From Parafrankia discariae (GTDB lineage Bacteria > Actinomycetota > Actinomycetes > Frankiales > Frankiaceae): 64,000 nucleotides of DNA. A program made the position numbers and the translations under genes. The notes beneath the pieces are model-generated. The model was not told the DNA's origin. It worked only from the letters and a program-made list of their open reading frames with translations, and made no database searches. Shown here piece by piece: positions 18,068-26,189 of the stretch. The number at the start of each line of letters is the position of its first letter. Within the stretch, counting starts at the first letter, position 1. The stretch lies in the NCBI RefSeq assembly GCF_000373365.1, contig NZ_KB891203.1:44437-108436 (forward strand). Direction: 5' to 3'.

Positions 18068-19525
18068 TCAGCGGCGGCGCAGCCGGACGAACACAGGGCC
18101 GAGCGCGGCGGCCGCGGCGGCGGCGCCCAGCAGCGGCAGGACCAGCAGGAGCAGGACGGGGTCGTCGTCGGCACCGTCGGCCCCGTCGGAGTCGTCGGCC
18201 GCGGAGGTCGCCGCGGGTGTCCCGGCGGCTCCGGCGGCTCCGGTACCCGCACCCGCGGCGGACCCCGCGGCGGCGGCGCAGTTCACCGCGCCGGCGCGGG
18301 TGGGCGCGGCCGGCGCCGGACCGCCCGCGGCCGGCACCACCTCCACGCTGACCCGGGTCGCGCCCGTGACCGCGACCACGCACAGCACCCCGGCTCCGGG
18401 CGCGGAGGTGACCTGGCCGCCGGTGACCCGCGCCTGGTAACCCGACGGATAGGCCCACGCAGGCAGGACGACCGCCGTCGGCGTGCCCGGAGGGAACGTC
18501 CCGCCGCCGGCCCGGGACGGCCGGAAGGTGAGCCGGAAGACTCCCGCGCCGTCGCGCCTGGCCGACTCCGGCACGCCCGCCACGGCGGCCGGGTAGGGCC
18601 GTACGATCTCCGCCGGCGGCGCGGCGGGGGCCCGCACCTCGCCCGGCCCGATGCCGGTCGCGGTGGGCTCGGCGGCCGGGCCGTCGAAGAACCAGCCCAG
18701 TCCGAACGTGTCCCCGGCGTCGGCCAACGCGGCGGCCCGGCGCGCGGAGCCGTCCACCCAGCCGGTGACGTACCCGGCTCCCTCGGTGGCCGCGACCCGC
18801 GCCGCCGGGTCGAACGGCGCCGGCTGCTCGACCCAGAGCGTGTGGTTCGCGTCGGCGGCCCGCACGGCGCCGGCGAGCTCCGTCGCGTCGGCGCCGGCCG
18901 GTACCTCGTAGCCGATCAGCCCGGTCACCCCGCCGAACCGGCCGGCCAGGCGGGTCAGGCCGGACGTCAGGTCGGCGCCCGAGGGGGTGTAGCCGGCGGC
19001 GCCCGGGACGATCCGCAGCACCACGGCGAACCCGCGGCCGGTCAGCTCCCGGACGACTGCGCCCGCCTGGTCGAGACCGCCCAGTTCCTGGTCGCCCGGT
19101 GGCGGGGCCTCGCCCGACGGCGGGAACAGCCCACCGCGGGTCATCGGGATCTCCAGCCGCAGGCCGGTGAAACCGAACTCGAGCCACTGCGCGATCTCGC
19201 CGGCGCTGGGAACCCGCCCGGCCGGGACGGTGACTCCGCGCGGCAGGACGACCCGTCCGTCACTGTCAGTGAGATTGGTGCCGGTGCGCGTCACGGTGCC
19301 CGGCGGCACCCGGGGGCCGCCGACGGTCGACGCGGCTGGCGCGGTCGTGGTGGCTGGGGTGGCTGGGGTGGTCGTGGCGGCGGCCCGGCCGGACAGACCG
19401 ATGCCGATGTAGGACGGGAGAGGCGCGGCGACGAGGGCGGCCGCGAGCACCGCCGTCGCCCACCTGGGCGGGCGGCCGCCCCGACGGCCGTCTGCGTCTC
19501 GCGAACCACCAGCAAAGCCGCGCAC
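18068..19525 (-). CDS. Secreted, C-terminally anchored GH5-like protein (possibly inactive)
   Basis: The 485-residue protein has a signal-type N-terminus (hydrophobic ATAVLAAALVAAPL near residues 23-36) and ends in a membrane segment with a basic tail (LLLLVLPLLGAAAAAA, then RLRRR), so it is likely anchored outside the cell. The middle resembles endoglycoceramidase-type glycoside hydrolase family 5: DSDGRVVLPRGV, GFTGLRLEIPM, and GRFGGVTGLIGYEVPAG. The Asn-Glu-Pro acid/base motif expected at that place reads EVPAG, and no clear second catalytic Glu is visible, so it may be non-catalytic. A Gly/Ala/Pro linker precedes the anchor. Start is GTG at 19525. Confidence 0.55.
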   Translation of the reverse strand: MRGFAGGSRDADGRRGGRPPRWATAVLAAALVAAPLPSYIGIGLSGRAAATTTPATPATTTAPAASTVGGPRVPPGTVTRTGTNLTDSDGRVVLPRGVTVPAGRVPSAGEIAQWLEFGFTGLRLEIPMTRGGLFPPSGEAPPPGDQELGGLDQAGAVVRELTGRGFAVVLRIVPGAAGYTPSGADLTSGLTRLAGRFGGVTGLIGYEVPAGADATELAGAVRAADANHTLWVEQPAPFDPAARVAATEGAGYVTGWVDGSARRAAALADAGDTFGLGWFFDGPAAEPTATGIGPGEVRAPAAPPAEIVRPYPAAVAGVPESARRDGAGVFRLTFRPSRAGGGTFPPGTPTAVVLPAWAYPSGYQARVTGGQVTSAPGAGVLCVVAVTGATRVSVEVVPAAGGPAPAAPTRAGAVNCAAAAGSAAGAGTGAAGAAGTPAATSAADDSDGADGADDDPVLLLLVLPLLGAAAAAAALGPVFVRLRRR

Positions 19526-19557
19526 CGTGCAATCTTGCCGTGCGGGTGTGGAACCGC

Positions 19558-20463
19558 TCAGACCGCCCTGCGGACCGGCGGCTCACCGGTGGGCGGTACG
19601 GCGTCGGAGGAGGACTCCCCCGCGCGCCGGTCCTGCAGCGGACGCGGGCCGGTATCGGAACCCGAGGTGGCCTCAGCGCGCGGGCCGGTCTCGGGGCGCG
19701 GGTCCGCCCGCGGGTCCGTCTCGGCGCGGGTGGCGACCTCGGCACGCGGGTCGGCCGGCGTCTCGGCGGCGGCCTGGGTCTCGCGGGCCGCCGCCAGGTC
19801 CTCCTTGCGCCGCTGCGCGTACATGTCGACGTACTCCTGGCCGGACAGCGACATCAGCTCGTACATGATCTCGTCGGTCATCGAGCGCAGCACGAAACGG
19901 TCGTCGGCCATCCCGGCGTACCGGCTGAAGTCGAGCGGACGGCCGATCCGGATGCCCACCCGGCGGATCCGCGGGACGAGCCGGCCCAGCGGCTGGACCT
20001 CGAACGTGCCGATCATCGCGACCGGGATCACCGGCACCCCGGCCTCCAGCGCCATCCGGGCGACACCGATCTTGCCGCGGTAGAGCCGGCCGTCCGGCGA
20101 ACGGGTCCCCTCCGGATAGATGCCGAGCAGGTCGCCGTTGCCGAGCACGCGCACACCGGTGCGCAGCGCGCCCTCGCTCGCCTTCCCGCCGCTGCGGTCG
20201 ATCGGGACCTGGCCCACACCGGAGAAGAACTTCCGCTTGCTCCAGCCCTTCAGCCCGACACCGGTGAAGTAGTCACTCTTCGCGAGGAAGGTGATCCGCC
20301 GCGGCACGACCAGCGGCAGGAAGAAGGAGTCGAGGAAGCTGAGGTGGTTGCTCGCCAGGATCGCCGGCCCACGCGTGGGCACATGGTCGAGACCCTCGAC
20401 CCACGGACGCCAGAACACCCGCAGGATCGGCGTCAGGATGGCCTTGACGACCCAGTACAACAC
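19558..20463 (-). CDS. plsC: 1-acyl-sn-glycerol-3-phosphate acyltransferase (PlsC family)
   Basis: This enzyme adds the second acyl chain in phosphatidic acid synthesis at the inner face of the membrane. The start is the GTG at 20463 (VLYWVVKAIL), preceded by GGGGAG. The 301-residue protein has the catalytic NHLSFLD (NHxxxxD), FLAKSDYF, GQVPIDRSGG, the glycerophosphate-binding YPEGTRSPDG and VPVIPVAMIGT. The last 70 residues are a charged disordered tail with repeats of RAE/PRAE type. The gene matches Rv2182c by position. The ATG-less start was chosen by conservation of the first helix. Confidence 0.9.
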   Translation of the reverse strand: MLYWVVKAILTPILRVFWRPWVEGLDHVPTRGPAILASNHLSFLDSFFLPLVVPRRITFLAKSDYFTGVGLKGWSKRKFFSGVGQVPIDRSGGKASEGALRTGVRVLGNGDLLGIYPEGTRSPDGRLYRGKIGVARMALEAGVPVIPVAMIGTFEVQPLGRLVPRIRRVGIRIGRPLDFSRYAGMADDRFVLRSMTDEIMYELMSLSGQEYVDMYAQRRKEDLAAARETQAAAETPADPRAEVATRAETDPRADPRPETGPRAEATSGSDTGPRPLQDRRAGESSSDAVPPTGEPPVRRAV

Positions 20464-21145
20464 GCAAGCTCCCCGCTTCGTCGCACCGCCGCCCACTGAC
20501 GGCATTCCCGGACGTCCGCGCCCGAACCCACCCGGCGACCGGGCGCGGGCCCGACACGGTGGGTCAGGGCGAGCGCCACGACCCCGGGACGGGGATCGGA
20601 CCTGAACGGGTTGCCCGGGGTGACCATATGGACCCCTCACGACGTCGTCCACCCACGCGGCACCGACATCGGTGTGTCATTGTCCGGCGCGGGCCCGGCG
20701 AGCCGGGAGCGGGCCCGCCGCGTGTCCCACCGACAGCGCCGAGACGTCACGGCGACGTCACGGCGACGGGACGGTGGCGGAGTGGTGACGGCGAGGCGAC
20801 GGCGTGCCGACATCCTGCCGGTCGGTGCCGCTGGAACGCGCCGGGCCCGCGGAGCGCACCGGAGGGAACACACTCCGGCGACGACCGGTTCGTCCGGGAT
20901 GATGGAAAGGCACACGGCCATGGCCAGTCGGCCCGGGGCGTGCGAGCATGCGAGGGTCGGCGTCGTTTCCCAGCGCGGCGACGGGCGGCGCAGGTCGGCG
21001 ACACAGCCCGGGCGACACAGGCCGGCAGTACAGGTCGGCGACACAGGCCGGCATGGAGCACGGCGCACGCACGGTCACCGAGGCGCCCACGTCATGAACC
21101 GCGGCGGGCGCGCGCGGGCGCTCGACGCGGAGGGAGCGGATCACC
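20464..21145. other. 682-base divergent intergenic region
   Basis: This lies between plsC (minus) and the esterase gene (plus). Its reading frames have no family features. It contains short direct repeats: CGTCACGGCGA twice around 20746-20768, and CGACACAG-containing units repeated three times around 20998-21050. Promoters for both genes must lie here, but none is clear enough to place. Confidence 0.6.
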
Positions 21146-21964
21146 ATGGCGGGAGTCCAGGGGCCGGCGATCCTGCCCGGCGCCGAGCCCTTCGATCTCG
21201 ACGGCGGGAGTGCCGACGGCGTCGGCGTCCTGCTCGTCCACGGCTTCACCGGCTCGCCGCAGAGCATGCGGCTGTGGGGGGACCACCTCGCCGCGGCCGG
21301 CCTGCGGGTGAGCTGCCCACGACTGCCCGGGCACGGCACCCGGTGGCAGGACATGGCCGGCACGACCTGGCAGGACTGGTACGGCGCCGCCGACGCGGCC
21401 TTCGGCCGGCTGAGCGCCTCCTGCGACCGGGTCTTCGTCATGGGCCTGTCGATGGGCGGGACGCTCACGCTGCGCCTCGCCGAGGAGCACGGTGCCAAGG
21501 TGGCGGGGGCGGTCACCGTCAACGCCAGTCTCGGCACGGACCGGCGAACGGCCGCGCTGGCGCCGCTGCTGTGGCGGATCCTGCCGACGGTTCCCGGGGT
21601 CGCGAACGACATCCGTGATCCCGCCGCGACGGAGGTCGGCTACTCGCGCGTACCGACCAGGGCGTTCGCCTCGCTGCGGGAACTGTGGGCGGTGACCCTG
21701 GCGGACCTCGGCCGGGTGATGTGCCCGGTGCTGGCCTACCGCAGCGTGACCGACCATGTGGTCGAGCCGACGTCCGGACGCCTGCTGCTGGCGGGCCTCA
21801 CGGCCGCGCCCGTCGAGGAACGGCTGCTGCACTACAGCTACCACGTGGCCACCCTCGACCACGACAAGGAAACGATCTTCAAGGGGAGCATCGACTTCGT
21901 CGCCGCGGGGGCGGGGCCGGCCGGCTCCGGTCAGCCCGAGCCGGGGCCGGGTCGTCATGCCTGA
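21146..21964 (+). CDS. Alpha/beta-hydrolase (carboxylesterase / monoacylglycerol lipase type)
   Basis: The 272-residue cytoplasmic protein has LLVHGFTGSPQSM (oxyanion region), the nucleophile Ser102 in GLSMGG, an acidic residue in YRSVTDHVV, and the catalytic His in HVATLDHDKE. This order matches Est30-type carboxylesterases and monoacylglycerol lipases. It probably hydrolyses short or medium chain esters. Start is ATG at 21146 after GGGAGCGG-like sequence. It overlaps the next gene by 8 bases and lies divergent from plsC, in a lipid-metabolism neighbourhood. Confidence 0.85.
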   Translation: MAGVQGPAILPGAEPFDLDGGSADGVGVLLVHGFTGSPQSMRLWGDHLAAAGLRVSCPRLPGHGTRWQDMAGTTWQDWYGAADAAFGRLSASCDRVFVMGLSMGGTLTLRLAEEHGAKVAGAVTVNASLGTDRRTAALAPLLWRILPTVPGVANDIRDPAATEVGYSRVPTRAFASLRELWAVTLADLGRVMCPVLAYRSVTDHVVEPTSGRLLLAGLTAAPVEERLLHYSYHVATLDHDKETIFKGSIDFVAAGAGPAGSGQPEPGPGRHA

Positions 21965-23075
21965 GAACCCGGCGGGTTTCGGGCAGCCGGACGCGGATCC
22001 CGACGAGATCCCCACCGAACCGACGTCACCTCCCGCCGCGGGCGCCGCGGGCGAGCCCGGGCAGGCCGGTGGTTCGGGCGCCGTGGGAGCGTCGGCATCG
22101 GGCCGTCCGGCGGAGCCGTCGAAGGCGGAGCCACCCCGGGCGGAGGCGCCGAGCGCGGAGGCGGGCGCCGCCGGCCCGGGTGAGGCGCGGGAGGACCGCA
22201 CGGAGCCGGACACCGGCCCGCCGCGGACGGCGGGTTCCACCGATACCGCCGGTGCCCCGGGGCGGGCGGGGGCGGGCCAGCGCTCTCCCGGTGAGCGCCG
22301 CTCACCGGCCGCCGACGAGGCGGCCTTCCTTGAGCTGATCGCCCGGTTCGACCAGGAGCCACCGACCGGCGAGCGGCTGTGGCCGGCCGCCGAGGACGTC
22401 GACGAGCCCCGTCGGCCGTCCGTCATCATCGTCAGGCCGGCGGGCCGCCAGCCCGACGGCATGCCGCCGGACGGGCGCCACCTCGCCGACCCGGACGCCG
22501 AGCGCACCGACCCGCCGACGCCGCCCGGCACCGGCGCGGCCGACGCCGCCCCGGCGGACCTCGACGGGACAGGCCCGGACCGCGCCGGCAGCGACCCGGC
22601 CGACACCGACCGCACCGGTGCCGGCGCCGGGGACGCCGGTACGGACCACCGGCGGAGCACCGACCGGGACGAGGCCGCGGCGGCCGACGAAGCGGACCGC
22701 GCGCGACACGGCCGCGGCCGGGACAGCCGCTCCCGGCTCGACGGCATCGCGGGGCTCGACGCCGCCGTGCGGGCCGCGTTCGGCACCGCGGGCCGCGACA
22801 CCCCCGACTATCCGGGCGCGGACGACGACCACTACGTGCCGCCGCCACCGCCGCCGGTCCCGAAGCTGCGGCCGGTCACCCGCTGGGCGCTGGGGTCCAT
22901 CGCGCTCGGCGTCGCCATCCTGGTGGTCCCGACCCTGATCGGGCTCAACCAGTCACGTTCTCAGGACGTCGCGGGCGTCCTGCTCATTCTCGGAGGCGTC
23001 GGGACGCTCGTGGCCCGCATGGGCGACCGGCCGCCGACGGACTTCGACGGACCGGACGACGGCGCGGTCGTCTGA
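21957..23075 (+). CDS. Hypothetical membrane protein with long disordered N-terminus
   Basis: The 372-residue protein starts at the ATG at 21957, overlapping the esterase stop by 8 bases. The first 300 residues are acidic, Pro/Ala/Gly-rich and probably disordered, with one helical island (ADEAAFLELIARFDQEP). The C-terminal part has a Pro run (PPPPPPVPKLRP), then two membrane segments (ALGSIALGVAILVVPTLIG and GVLLILGGVGTLVARMG) ending in an acidic tail. The double-helix end resembles small conserved actinobacterial membrane proteins at this position (Rv2183c neighbourhood). Function is unknown. Confidence 0.65.
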   Translation: MPENPAGFGQPDADPDEIPTEPTSPPAAGAAGEPGQAGGSGAVGASASGRPAEPSKAEPPRAEAPSAEAGAAGPGEAREDRTEPDTGPPRTAGSTDTAGAPGRAGAGQRSPGERRSPAADEAAFLELIARFDQEPPTGERLWPAAEDVDEPRRPSVIIVRPAGRQPDGMPPDGRHLADPDAERTDPPTPPGTGAADAAPADLDGTGPDRAGSDPADTDRTGAGAGDAGTDHRRSTDRDEAAAADEADRARHGRGRDSRSRLDGIAGLDAAVRAAFGTAGRDTPDYPGADDDHYVPPPPPPVPKLRPVTRWALGSIALGVAILVVPTLIGLNQSRSQDVAGVLLILGGVGTLVARMGDRPPTDFDGPDDGAVV

Positions 23076-23078
23076 TCG

Positions 23079-23123
23079 CGCCGACGGACCGGACGCGCCC
23101 CAGGCGCGTCCGGTCCGTCGGCG
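23079..23123 (+). terminator. Strong intrinsic-type terminator hairpin
   Basis: A perfect 21-base-pair stem (CGCCGACGGACCGGACGCGCC with its complement) closes on a 3-base loop. It begins 4 bases after the membrane-protein stop and is followed by TTGCTCC. Confidence 0.85.
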
Positions 23124-23198
23124 TTGCTCCAACCAGCCCGACCTGCCGGCGCGGCGTCGGGTACGGCGACCGACAGATGACGGCGGAAGGACGGCGGC

Positions 23199-24434
23199 GT
23201 GCGTTTCCACGAGCAGGTCGAGGTGCACGGGCACCTGATGGACACCGGTGTGCTGGCGCGGGTGCTGGACGACGTCGTGGCCTACGGCGGCGACTACCGG
23301 GTCGACAAGATCGACCTGGGCCGGACCCACGACGACGAGTCGCACGCCGTGATCACGGTCGGGGCGGAGTCGGCGTCCACGCTGGCCCGGATCCTGATGC
23401 GGGTCCAGGTGCACGGGGTGAACAAGCTGGTTCCCGGCGAGGCGCGGCTGTGCGTGGCCGACGCGGACGGCGTGTTCCCGGAGGACTTCTACTCGACGAC
23501 GAACCTGGAGACCGTCGTGCACCTCGACGGGCAGTGGGTGCCCGTCGAGCACCCGGAGATGGACTGCGGGCTCGTCGTCTCCGGCGGCCGGGTGCGCACC
23601 GTCCCGGTGGCCGACGTCCGCGCCGGCGACGCCATCGTCTGCGGCATCGACGGGGTCAAGGTCGTCCTGCCCGTCTCGGACCACTCGACCCGGCTGCACG
23701 GCGAGTTCGCGTCGATGTCGACGTTCAGCTCCACCGCGGCCCAGCCGCAGGCCGTGCTGGTCAAGGCGATCGCCCGCCAGATCCGCGAGGTCAAGGCCGA
23801 GGGTTACCAGGTGCTGTGGGTGGCCGGGCGGGCGGTGGTCAGCACCGGTGCCTCCCGCGCGCTGACCGCCCTGGTCGAGGCCGGCTACGTCGACGTGCTG
23901 TTCGGCGGGAACGCCCTGGCCACCCTCGACCTGGAGCGGGCCCTGTTCGGCAGCACCCTGGGCCTGGGCTCCCCGCACAGCCGGCGGGTGCAGCGCGGCA
24001 ACGAGCAGCACATCCGCACCGTCAACACGATCCGCCGGGCCGGGTCGATCCGGGCCGCGGTCGAGTCCGGCCTGGTCACCAAGGGCGTCATGCACGCGAT
24101 GGTGAAGGCCGGCAAGTCGTTCGTCCTCGTCGGCTCGGTGCGCGACGACGGCCCGCTGCCCGACGTGTACACCGACGTCGTCGCCGGGCAGCGCGCGATG
24201 CGGGCCGCGCTGCGCGGCGTCGGCTTCACCGTGATGGTCGCGACCACCCTGCACTCGGTCGCCACCGGCAACATCCTGCCGGCATCGGTCCCGGTGGCCT
24301 GCGTCGACACGAGCCCGTCGATCGTCTCCGGCCTCACCGACCTCACCTCGGCCCAGGCCCTCGGGGTGGTCGCCGACGCCGGCCTCTTCCTCGAACAGCT
24401 GGCGACCGAGCTCGTCCCCGACTACCGGACCTGA
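23199..24434 (+). CDS. LOR/SDH-domain ornithine cyclodeaminase (TIGR00300 type)
   Basis: The 411-residue protein matches the LOR/SDH conserved-domain family: GHLMDTGVLARVLDDVV, YRVDKIDLGRTHDDES, an N-terminal regulatory-like domain to about residue 110, then EHPEMDCGLVV and a Rossmann-type C-terminal half with LWVAGRAVVSTGASRAL and VLFGGNALATLDLERAL. Archaeal and cyanobacterial members convert ornithine to proline with release of ammonia using bound NAD; I infer the same here. It is unrelated to the usual mu-crystallin-type ornithine cyclodeaminase. Start is GTG at 23199 after GGAAGGA. A strong terminator upstream makes it a separate transcript. Confidence 0.75.
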   Translation: MRFHEQVEVHGHLMDTGVLARVLDDVVAYGGDYRVDKIDLGRTHDDESHAVITVGAESASTLARILMRVQVHGVNKLVPGEARLCVADADGVFPEDFYSTTNLETVVHLDGQWVPVEHPEMDCGLVVSGGRVRTVPVADVRAGDAIVCGIDGVKVVLPVSDHSTRLHGEFASMSTFSSTAAQPQAVLVKAIARQIREVKAEGYQVLWVAGRAVVSTGASRALTALVEAGYVDVLFGGNALATLDLERALFGSTLGLGSPHSRRVQRGNEQHIRTVNTIRRAGSIRAAVESGLVTKGVMHAMVKAGKSFVLVGSVRDDGPLPDVYTDVVAGQRAMRAALRGVGFTVMVATTLHSVATGNILPASVPVACVDTSPSIVSGLTDLTSAQALGVVADAGLFLEQLATELVPDYRT

Positions 24435-24484
24435 TCCGCCCCGATCCGCGCGGGAGCGCCCCGGGCGGCAGCCCGGTCGGTCGG

Positions 24485-25456
24485 CTACCGGCGGGCGAGG
24501 TCGGCGGCGCCGACGATGCCGGCGGAGGAGCCGAGGGTGGCCACCACCACGTCGGCCTCCGGCCGGTGCCCGCGGCCCGACAGCCCGGCCCGGTACTGGG
24601 CGCGGGCCGGCCCGACCAGCAGCTCCCCCGCGTCCGAGACGCCGCCGCCGATGACGAAGCGGCCCGGGTCGAGGATCGCCGTCAGGCTCGCCAAGCCCTG
24701 GCCGAGCCAGTGGCCGATCTCCTCGAAGCACTTCACCGCGGCCGGGTCGCCGTCCTGGGCGGCGGCGGTGACGTCCGGGCCGCTCAGCTCCTCCACGGTG
24801 CGCCCGTCCAGCATCTGGCGGGCCGCCTCCGGGGACGCGGTAGCCATCTCCTGGGCCACCCGGACGAGGGCCCGTCCGCTGGCGTACTGCTCCCAGCAGC
24901 CGCGGTTGCCGCAGCCGCACAGGTGGCCGCCGGGGACCAGCTGCATGTGGCCCATCTCGGCGCCGATGCCGAACGCCCCGCGGTGCAGCCGGCCGTCCAG
25001 CACGATGCCGCCGCCGATACCGGTGCCGACGGTGACGCAGACGAGGTCGGTCTGGCCGCGCCCGGCGCCGAAGCGGTACTCGGCCCAGGCCATCGCGTTG
25101 GCGTCGTTCTCGACGACCACGGGCAGCCCGACCCGTTGCGCGACGTCCTCGCGCAACGGCTCGTCGCGCCAGGCGAGGTTCGGGGCGAACAGCACGGTGG
25201 AGCGGTCGCGGTCGATCCAGCCCGCGGCACCGATGCCGACGGCGCGGACGTCGTACTCCTGGCGAAGCCCGGCGACGAGCTCGGCGATGGCGTCCGCGAC
25301 TTCGGCCGGGGCATGGCTCGGGGTGGGTCGTCGGGCGGAGGCCAGCATCCTGCCCTGGGCGTCGACGACACCGGCGGCGACTTTCGTCCCGCCGACGTCG
25401 ACTCCGATCGCCAGGTCGCCGTCCCCCTCGGGGGCGGTCGCTGACCCGGTGGTCAC
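24485..25456 (-). CDS. glk: ROK-family glucokinase
   Basis: The enzyme phosphorylates glucose in the cytoplasm. The 323-residue protein has the ATP-binding GVDVGGTKVAAGVVD (residues about 18-32), ENDANAMAWAEYRFGAGRG, VGTGIGGGIVLDG, the sugar-contacting EMGHMQL and the zinc-binding CGCGNRGCWEQYAS typical of ROK kinases, plus IGGGVSDAG. Length is normal. Start is GTG at 25456, 8 bases after the stop of the small Cys-motif gene, so both are probably on one transcript with the ArsA-like gene. A glucokinase of this type lies in the same chromosomal block in Streptomyces. Confidence 0.93.
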   Translation of the reverse strand: MTTGSATAPEGDGDLAIGVDVGGTKVAAGVVDAQGRMLASARRPTPSHAPAEVADAIAELVAGLRQEYDVRAVGIGAAGWIDRDRSTVLFAPNLAWRDEPLREDVAQRVGLPVVVENDANAMAWAEYRFGAGRGQTDLVCVTVGTGIGGGIVLDGRLHRGAFGIGAEMGHMQLVPGGHLCGCGNRGCWEQYASGRALVRVAQEMATASPEAARQMLDGRTVEELSGPDVTAAAQDGDPAAVKCFEEIGHWLGQGLASLTAILDPGRFVIGGGVSDAGELLVGPARAQYRAGLSGRGHRPEADVVVATLGSSAGIVGAADLARR

Positions 25457-25463
25457 TGTGCGC

Positions 25464-26189
25464 TCACCTCACATCGATCTTCTGGACGCGGGGTCGGTTC
25501 GACCCCGCGGACGGTGTGCCGCCGGCTCCCGTCTCGCGGTGCCGGCCTGGTGCCGGAAACTCGTGTGCCGGGAAGCCGTGTGCCGGAAAGCCCGGCACCG
25601 GGAACGGCTCGTGGCCGGTGCCGCCACCCTGCCCCCTCTCGGCCGGACGAATCCGATCCTCGGTGGGCCTTTCGCCACCTTCCCGGCCGGTCGACTCGGG
25701 TCGCGGGCCAGCCGGGTCGGCCCGGTCGGTCTGGCCGGCCCGATCGGGCCGGCCGGTCGGGTCGCCCGCGGCCTGATCGTGGTGGCCGCCGGCGCCCCGG
25801 ACGGCCCAGGCGGTGCGCACCGCCGCGCCCAGTGAGACGGCCGCGTCGATCAGATGGCCCGCGACCTCTGCGTGCTCCTCCCGGACGCTGGCGAGGACCC
25901 GGCAGACCGGGCAGGCGCAGCACGGCCAGGAGTCGTCCCGGCCGCCGTGCGCGTCCGGTCCCTCCGGACCGGGGGCCGTGGCGCCGGAGGCCGTGGCGCC
26001 GGAGGCTGAGCCGGCGGGCGCCGCCACGTTGGGCTGCCCGTCGGCGGTGTCGAAACGACCGTCCGCGGTGTCCGGGCCGCCGTTGGCCGCCGCCCAGTCC
26101 CGGACGGCCGCGGCCAGCAGCGCCGCCTCCTGGGCGAGCGAGCCGACGACCTCCCGGGGCGCCCCGTGGGTCCCGTCCGGCGGGCTCAC
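25464..26189 (-). CDS. Hypothetical protein with CCxCPVC motif
   Basis: The 241-residue protein is conserved in appearance only in its middle. An N-terminal helix (EVVGSLAQEAALLAAAVRDW) is followed by the motif CCACPVCRVLAS and a second helix (EVAGHLIDAAVSLGAAVRTAW). The clustered Cys suggest zinc or Fe-S binding. The last 110 residues are low complexity (Gly/Pro/Arg with PAHGFPAHEFPA repeats). The GTG at 26189 overlaps the ArsA-like stop by 4 bases (GTGA) and is preferred to the GTG at 26201. Function is unknown; position ties it to the ArsA-like ATPase and glucokinase. Confidence 0.6.
   Translation of the reverse strand: MSPPDGTHGAPREVVGSLAQEAALLAAAVRDWAAANGGPDTADGRFDTADGQPNVAAPAGSASGATASGATAPGPEGPDAHGGRDDSWPCCACPVCRVLASVREEHAEVAGHLIDAAVSLGAAVRTAWAVRGAGGHHDQAAGDPTGRPDRAGQTDRADPAGPRPESTGREGGERPTEDRIRPAERGQGGGTGHEPFPVPGFPAHGFPAHEFPAPGRHRETGAGGTPSAGSNRPRVQKIDVR

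Noticed and set aside
20611..21618. Plus-strand open frame upstream of and overlapping the esterase gene
   Set aside because: No domain is visible, and its second half is out of frame with the clear esterase.
22379..25444. Plus-strand open frame of 1021 codons
   Set aside because: It runs through three real genes in another frame; the product is Arg/Gly/Pro-rich without any domain.
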